A DNA stretch of 64,000 bases from Chalara sp. BL73 (taxonomy: Eukaryota > Ascomycota > Leotiomycetes > Helotiales): contig CAKJVC010000257.1 of the NCBI GenBank assembly GCA_918026815.1, positions 36,564 to 100,563 of the forward strand, given 5' to 3'. The position numbers and the translations under genes are program-made. Of the stretch, positions 58,283 through 64,000 are shown in pieces. The notes below the pieces were generated by a model. That model searched no databases. It worked only from the letters and a program-made list of their open reading frames with translations, and was not told the DNA's origin. The number at the start of each line of letters is the position of its first letter. Positions within the stretch are counted from its first letter, which is position 1.

Positions 58283-59863
58283 ATGGCCGACAACATTAAG
58301 CGCGTGGCAGTTATCGGATCCGGGGTGAGTGGATTGACATCTGCAAGGCACCTAAGATCAAGAGGACTGGAAGTGGTGATATATGAGAGGTCATCTACCA
58401 TTGGAGGTGTTTGGTAATTTTACAATCCTTAAGAGGCACTGCTCGGTACAATTTCCTAATTATTGATAGGTCATACGATGAGAGACTGCCTCCAGAGCCA
58501 ACATATCCGTCAGAGAACCCATCCATAGCGGATTTTGTTCTAAATTCAGAAGAAAAGAGTGAACCAGAGACTTGGAAACAAGGAACGCGCGATTTTATAC
58601 TTCGTCGTGCTCCACCAGGGTGAGTATTTTCGTTCTGGAGAACCGGACGTGGTTTACTGATTGGCATGGAGACCTGCATATGATGGATTGAAAACAAACA
58701 TTTCAACTGTGCTACAAGAGCTCAAAGGCCATCCATGGAAGAAAGGGACTCCGGATTTTGTCAATGTACGGGTGGTCGGAGAATATCTGCAGAGCTACGC
58801 GGCTGCATTTGACCTTACGCCTCGGATTAGATTCGAGACTCGAGTTGAAAGGTTGCATAAGGAAGACAAGAAATGGAAGCTGCAATCTTCAGGATTGATT
58901 GTAGATAGTGAGGGTAACCCGAGTCTTTCAACTGCTGTTGATGTAAGTCCAATAATGCACACTTATAGAATGGACCTGACATTACACAGGAGTTTGATGC
59001 AGTTGTTGCAGCATCGGGCCATTACCATGCTTGTAGAATCCCAAATATCCCTGGTTTGAAAGAATGGAAAGAGGCATTCCCAGATCAGGTCCAGCACTCA
59101 AAACAGTATAGAAAACCCGACGAATTTAAAGATCAAGTATGCAATACCATTACCTGCTCAAGGTACTTTGCTAACTTCAACACAGAATGTTCTAATAATA
59201 GGGGCAGGCGTTTCTTCCACAGATATTGCACGAGAAATTTTTCCTATTGCAGGGACGATATATCAATCCTCCCGAGGCAGTGTCTGGGATCTTCCCATCA
59301 CCTTCCTCCCACCAACAACCACCCGAGTAGCAGAAGTTGCTTCTTTCTCACCTCCATCCTCTGACAGAGATTCTTTCTCAACCGGAATCGTAACCCTCAA
59401 AGACGGAACTCAACTCACGGGCATCGACCGCGTCATCATTAGTACCGGCTATCACATCACCTACCCTTACCTCCCACACCTCCACTCCGATACCACCCCA
59501 CTTCGAGAAGCTGATGAAAACGTCCTTGTCACAGACGGCACGCAAGTCCACAATCTCCACAAGGATATCTTCTACATCCCTGATCCGACGCTCGCGTTCG
59601 TGGGCACTTCATATTACGTAGCGACCTTCACGCTCTTCGAGTTCCAAGCCATCGCCGTTGCTGCCGTGTTCGCTTCTATCGCCTCCCTCCCATCAGAATC
59701 CGAGATGCGCAAAGAATACGTACAAAAAGTGAAGGAGAAGGGCTACGGACGCGATTTCCACAGCTTGAAAGGCGTGGAGAAGGCGTATGTGGATGAGTTG
59801 GTAGCGTGGATTAATATTGGTGCAGAGGAGAAAGGTGTGCAGAGGGTAGAGGACACAGCCTGA
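58283..59863 (+). CDS. Flavin-containing monooxygenase, C-terminus apparently frameshifted
   Basis: NADPH/FAD-dependent monooxygenase. Exons 58283-58413, 58470-58619, 58672-58942, 58990-59136, 59186-59863; 1377 bp, 458 residues as read. The FAD fingerprint is VIGSGVSGLTSARHL, the NADP-binding one IIGAGVSSTDIARE. FMO text such as ASGHYH, IPGLKEWKEAF and HSKQYRKPDEF lies between them. The FMO motif FxGxxxHxxxY is present in altered form (FPDQVQHSKQY). Translation stops at 59863, but the next frame continues in FMO style to a stop at 60012, as if one G had been lost near 59850. Neighbour is a PLP aminotransferase in convergent orientation. Confidence 0.88.
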
Positions 59864-60012
59864 CGTGGGTAGCTGAAGAGGCGTTGAGGATGGAAAAGAT
59901 CATGAAGAACTTTCAGAACTGGCAGACGGTGGAAAAATTGGGTGATCAGGCGAAGGAGGTTAAGAACCCGTGGTTATTGGAGGAGAAACTCATTACTTCT
60001 GTTGAGGCATAA
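59849..60012 (+). other. Out-of-frame continuation of the FMO C-terminus
   Basis: In the alternative frame the sequence reads GHSLTWVAEEALRMEKIMKNF and on to a TAA at 60012. It aligns with the place where FMO relatives have GHxxTW followed by a charged helix, so it is probably the original C-terminus displaced by a 1-nt deletion. Confidence 0.6.
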
Positions 60013-60259
60013 GGTTTTGATTAGACAGGTATGTTTGTACATATATTGATATAGGATGTAGAAAGTTCTAGATGGGTTGGGGGAGAGGAAATCATATTCT
60101 TCATTCGATAACCTTCCTTATCTTGCATCCGCAGATCTCCGCACAACTCAAAATCACGTCTACAAAAAGGCTGAAGATGGTCTACAAACAGGCAGAGTTC
60201 AACACGCTGAAGTCTCATACGCAAAAAAATTCTAACGTATAATCATACAAATTTAAACT

Positions 60260-61770
60260 TCACTTGCCTTTCCCGTTCTTTAGATCTAACGCCATCCCAA
60301 TCCTCTCTATCCCGTCCCTAAGCCTCGCTTCCGGAATCGAGAAAGAAATCCTCACCCACCCGCTTTCGGCATCGACCCCTCCCCTTCCTGGCACGACCAT
60401 CACACCCGCGGCCGCGAGCTTCTTCGCCACCTCGCCCTCGTCAGTGTTGTCTGCTAGTTTGGCGACGAGATGGAAACCTGCTGATATGGGGATGTGCTCA
60501 ATGCCCCAGACATCTAGTGCTTTGGTGAGGATGTTGTAGTTGTTCCTGAGTTGGGTCTTGAGGGAAGAGACAATGGAAGGGAGAGAGGGAGATGTGAGGA
60601 GTGCGGTGATAAATAGAGAGGGGAGAGTGGATGTTTGGAGATAGTTCGCAAGCATGGCGCCTTCTACCACGGGGCGATTGTGAGAAACAAGACATCCCTT
60701 TTTGGTTCCGTCAGTGATCTTCGAGATTTTTCAAGCGGGAAGCGAGGAGGGGAAGCCTACCAGTCTTAAGCCTGGCATTCCAAAATCCTTGCTCATGCTA
60801 TAAATCACATGCACTTTCTCCTTTTCGATTAGTGCTTCTGTCGTGTCGTCTACGAGTGACAGGACGGACTCGAACTTCTCATCTTGTTCTGAGGGAAAGG
60901 TTGAGAGCGCATAGACCTCGTCTGAGATATAGTGTATGCCCTTTTCCTGGCAGAAGGAGATGAGATTGCGGAGAACAGAAGGGGAGTAGCACTTCCCACG
61001 TGGATTATGTGGATTTGTCACTAGAAGAGCCTTTATCCTTGCCGACTCAGGGGATTTGGAGTACGCATCTTTCACTGCTGCTACAATGTCCTCGGACAAA
61101 GCGGTCCGGAAAGGTAGGGCTACAGTCGTGACGATGTTCACGTTTGCGCGAAATTTGGTAAATGCTTGGTACCCGCCCCAGAACGGTGATGGGATGAGGA
61201 TGGAATCCCCTTCGTCACAGGTGGCATAGAGAAGCGCGTCGAGAGTGGTGCTTGCGCCTGCGAATGTGGTGATATGGGCTGGCGATATAGGGATGGACGG
61301 GTAGAAGTATGTGTTGAAGAAGAAGGAGAGGGCAGAAAGGAGAGGGCCAGTTCCACCCATTCCGTAAGGGTAGCTGAGATCCTGAAATTCATGAGTACTT
61401 TTATTTACCAAGGCACAGCACGGGGTAGGTAGATAGGGGTAAATTATAATAGTGTAAACATCAGGTGACAGATTCAGAATGGTCATGTGAGCTCATTCGA
61501 TCCCAAAGAGGCACTAGAAATTAAGAGGAGCAACCGAGAGGATTCAAAACTACCTACCTTCCCATTAAACTCCTCAGCTATCACTTTCTTATAAATAGCA
61601 ACAAGTGGCTCCCGAACAAGCCAGTTTTCACCCATGGCCATATCCACATCCACCTTCGTAGCGACATTGTTCAGTCCATCAATGGTACTGAGCAACGGTA
61701 TAAAACCTGCCACTTTGGGCTGAGATCGTAGTGACAAGCCATTAGAACTCGCCTGATTCGAGTCTGACAT
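60260..61770 (-). CDS. PLP-dependent aminotransferase, ACC-synthase-like
   Basis: Fold-type I class I/II aminotransferase. Exons 61770-61558, 61381-60761, 60697-60260; 1272 bp, 423 residues. Features: MGENWLVREP near the N-terminus, YPYGMGGTGPLLSALSFFF, ILIPSPFWGGYQAF, NPHNPRGKCYS, YISDEVYALS (cofactor Asp and Tyr), and YSMSKDFGMPGLRLG with the Schiff-base Lys at about 269. The SKDFGxxGxRxG motif and NPHNPRG are typical of the ACC-synthase-like group, which in fungi includes enzymes of other aminotransferase activity, so the reaction is not settled. The first intron is long (176 bp). The upstream GTG-initiated extension is ignored; the ATG at 61770 begins MSDSNQASSNGL. Confidence 0.88.
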
Positions 61771-63504
61771 TTTAGAAAAATTTGTCGGATGAGACGAATG
61801 GCGAGGTCTCGCAGAGGAGGAGAACCTCGCCACAGATTTACGGCCTAATGTTGGTCAATTGTACCAATCACCTTTGTCATATCAAACAGCACTGTTCTAC
61901 CCAAAGTTTGTCACTCGGGCCGCATGCGCTAAACAGCACTCGTCGGGTGCCTGGCAATTTGCTGGTATATGAGCTGAAACCGTCCCACGAATACCATACC
62001 TTAGTTATGCACGGTAATTTTTAGTTCAGCCGCGTATCTGAGCCGTAGACGGCAGTTTTAACATTGCCGGATTGACTTGATGATTAAACATTCATTCAAG
62101 GACCGTATCTCCTCAGTTGTCAAGCAAGCCTGCGGCACAGCTTCTTTATCAAAACAGACTTATCGAGATAACCGAACGCCACCATCCCAACTTGAAGTCT
62201 GTGACACACACACAGGTGGCTGATCCAGCATCTGGGGAATCTGGAGGTTTAGTGTGACATGGCACGACAGATCATAAGCATTACGATAAAATAAATAAAT
62301 AAATTGCATGATACGCAGGCTTTCCAAAGAGAAATAGACGATTTCATTCTCGGGCTGGAGACTAGAGAGCATCGCAAGGATGCTCTCTCCCTGCAATAGA
62401 CACTCATCACCATAATTTCCGTGCAGGCATCAATTCACGGGTTTATTTCTCGCTGCCAAAAACTCGGCGTCGGTGGTAATTGGAATGGGAAAGTGGACAT
62501 ACGAGGGCGTGCCGCACGCGGGCTTTTCCAGACGTACAGTAGCATGCAACGCCATCTCGCTGTTGGATGATGCGCCCGGAACCTTATTCCCGTTGTCGAT
62601 TCGTTTGGCCATGGAGGCTTGATATGCCTGTCAAAATACATTGCCCAGCCTCGGGATTCCTGCTACGTTGCGCAGGGGTTGTGGAGGATGCTGATTCGTG
62701 AGATGTTAATTGATTCCCTCCATAGGCATCCATGGTTGGGTTACACTCGGCCAGATAGCAACTACTCTGGTGTATAAGCTCAAAACTCGAGATAACTAGC
62801 TGTCTTGAATATGGTCGAGTTTGAGCCGTTGAAGCATAAAAAATTCTACAGGACGAAGCCTAACCGTGGCAGAGAGTAATTATGAGTCTAAAATTAAGGT
62901 TGTGGATGAAGACGGAGCTAGTCGGGTGTGACCGGCGCTAATCACCTTTGAGTGGGAGATCTGCCAACGATTTCGCCTCAGCAAGGGCGATTGGTGGGCT
63001 CGGTGGTTTAAATAACCAGGGATATTGCATTTCCTAAAAGCAGTCTCGACCAAAAACGATGACAAGGCATACACGAAACAACCTCGATTGCTCCAAGATA
63101 CCTTGGGGAAATGGCATAGAAGGCCAGGGAAACTATGGATACGCCGGAAACCAAGCACGACCTTGCGTCATCACAACACAGCTGTGCAAGCACATTGCGT
63201 GACCATTGAGACATAAAAATAATATTGCACCATCGTAAGACCGGATAGGTTTTGTTCCAGGTTGCACCTATCAAGCCCCCTACGCAGTCATATTTCAGCT
63301 GAGAAGTTTAACTTTGAAAGATCGCAATGCCTGTGAAGACATGATCCAAAGGTGAATTACTCAATTATGTTGAGGCTATACTTGTTTGCTGTACAGTTTC
63401 GGATGTACGTTCTCCACATCCGCATTCAGCTCTGAACACTTTTGACCCATACAGGAGTCGAATGCCTCATCCAAAATTCCGAATCTTTGCATCTTCTAGC
63501 GTAC
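61771..63504. other. Intergenic, 1.7 kb, no supported gene
   Basis: A 60-codon ATG frame at 62430-62612 (minus) has no family support. No repeat or transposon structure noticed. Confidence 0.45.
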
Positions 63505-64000
63505 CTACTTCTCGCTTTGAGTTGCCTCAAATGTTTTCTTGACGTGGATTCTACCATCGTCATCCACGGTATTGTTAGCCTTCTCAACGGTGGTTCGGCT
63601 ACGGCTATTCTGCAGCTCATGCCAAGCGCGTCCACTCTCTTCATCATTAAGTGAACGTGTGGATGAGAGCGAAGCAGCAGAGCCCTTGTTAGAACGTGCG
63701 CCACTGGAGAATACTGAGCGCACGCTACGCAGGCTGCAGAACTATGGTCTCGGGGCCGCGGCGGTCAAAGAATATCGGGCCAAGCATGGGAAGGGATGCA
63801 GCCGTGATAGATACACAGACTTCAACTGTGCCCCAAATAATAATGCTCGTGGCGAGAGAGCCATCAAGAATGACATCCGTACTGGGACCCCACATGATCC
63901 GCCACAGAAGCCAGATCCGGACGGCCTCAGCGATTGTTGAAAGCGCTCCCAATGCAAAGATACCAGCTAAGGCAAATTTCTTTGTGTGCTGAGGTGAAGT
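63505..64000 (-). CDS. PTH11-like rhodopsin-domain membrane protein, C-terminal part, probable frameshift
   Basis: The gene enters from the right edge. The open frame reads KKFALAGIFALGALSTIAEAVR and IIIWGTVEVCVSITAASLPML, the last transmembrane helices of the fungal seven-span rhodopsin-like domain (PTH11-related, CFEM or non-CFEM). It hits TAG at 63725. The +1 frame directly after continues with SLRSVRSVFSSGARS, a Ser-rich cytoplasmic tail, and ends GRIHVKKTFEATQ, the I-x-V-x-x-x-F-E pattern common at the end of these receptors, stopping at 63505. No donor site explains the frame change, so a 1-nt insertion or base-call error near 63730-63740 is likely. Confidence 0.65.

Noticed and set aside
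63426..63940. Additional overlapping frames on both strands near the right edge
   Set aside because: Alternative frames of the PTH11-like C-terminus; only the rhodopsin-domain frame and its tail frame carry family-like sequence.

Overview
The window is nuclear DNA of a filamentous ascomycete (Pezizomycotina). The signs are GT-AG introns of about 41-70 bp, gene density of roughly one per 2-3 kb, and orthologues of fungal genes such as EAF7, MAK32, Clr5-domain, EthD-domain and PTH11-like genes. The overall flavour suggests Leotiomycetes, but that placement is inference. Gene models were assembled by eye from splice signals and reading-frame continuity, so exon ends are predictions.

Layout. 1-21 kb is mostly housekeeping: a gamma-tubulin complex GCP6-type gene (cut by the left edge), EAF7 (NuA4), carnitine acetyltransferase with both a mitochondrial presequence and a peroxisomal AKL tail, NAM9 (uS4m), La protein, MRPL3 (mL44), a four-exon small mitochondrial membrane protein with a one-codon first exon, cyclase-associated protein SRV2, a MAK32-like PfkB protein and a JMJD5-like JmjC protein. 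21.8-33 kb holds a Clr5-domain protein, a gene-poor 3.3 kb with a secreted-protein remnant, an EthD protein, a four-exon J-like/F-box fusion, a CUE-AlkB-GRF protein and PEX7.

33-43 kb is the most unusual part. A farnesyl-diphosphate-synthase paralogue is divergent from a shortened fungal CPS/KS-type diterpene synthase that has lost the class II DxDD motif but keeps class I metal motifs. A cytochrome P450 follows. Between the synthase and the P450 sits an intron-rich, extremely AT-rich hAT transposon (37432-40821) with a perfect 8-bp target duplication and an apparently intact transposase. Together these look like a small terpenoid cluster whose intergenic space took a recent hAT insertion.

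43.7-64 kb resumes with MSS116-like helicase, then repeat-rich gene-poor DNA holding a small secreted Cys-rich protein and a decayed Tad1-like LINE 3' end. After these come an unrecognised membrane protein, CDC45, 3 kb of gene-poor DNA, a flavin monooxygenase with an apparent 1-nt frameshift near its C-terminus, a PLP aminotransferase of the ACC-synthase-like type, and the C-terminal part of a PTH11-like rhodopsin-domain gene, also apparently frameshifted, running off the right edge. No rRNA, tRNA or CRISPR array was recognised.
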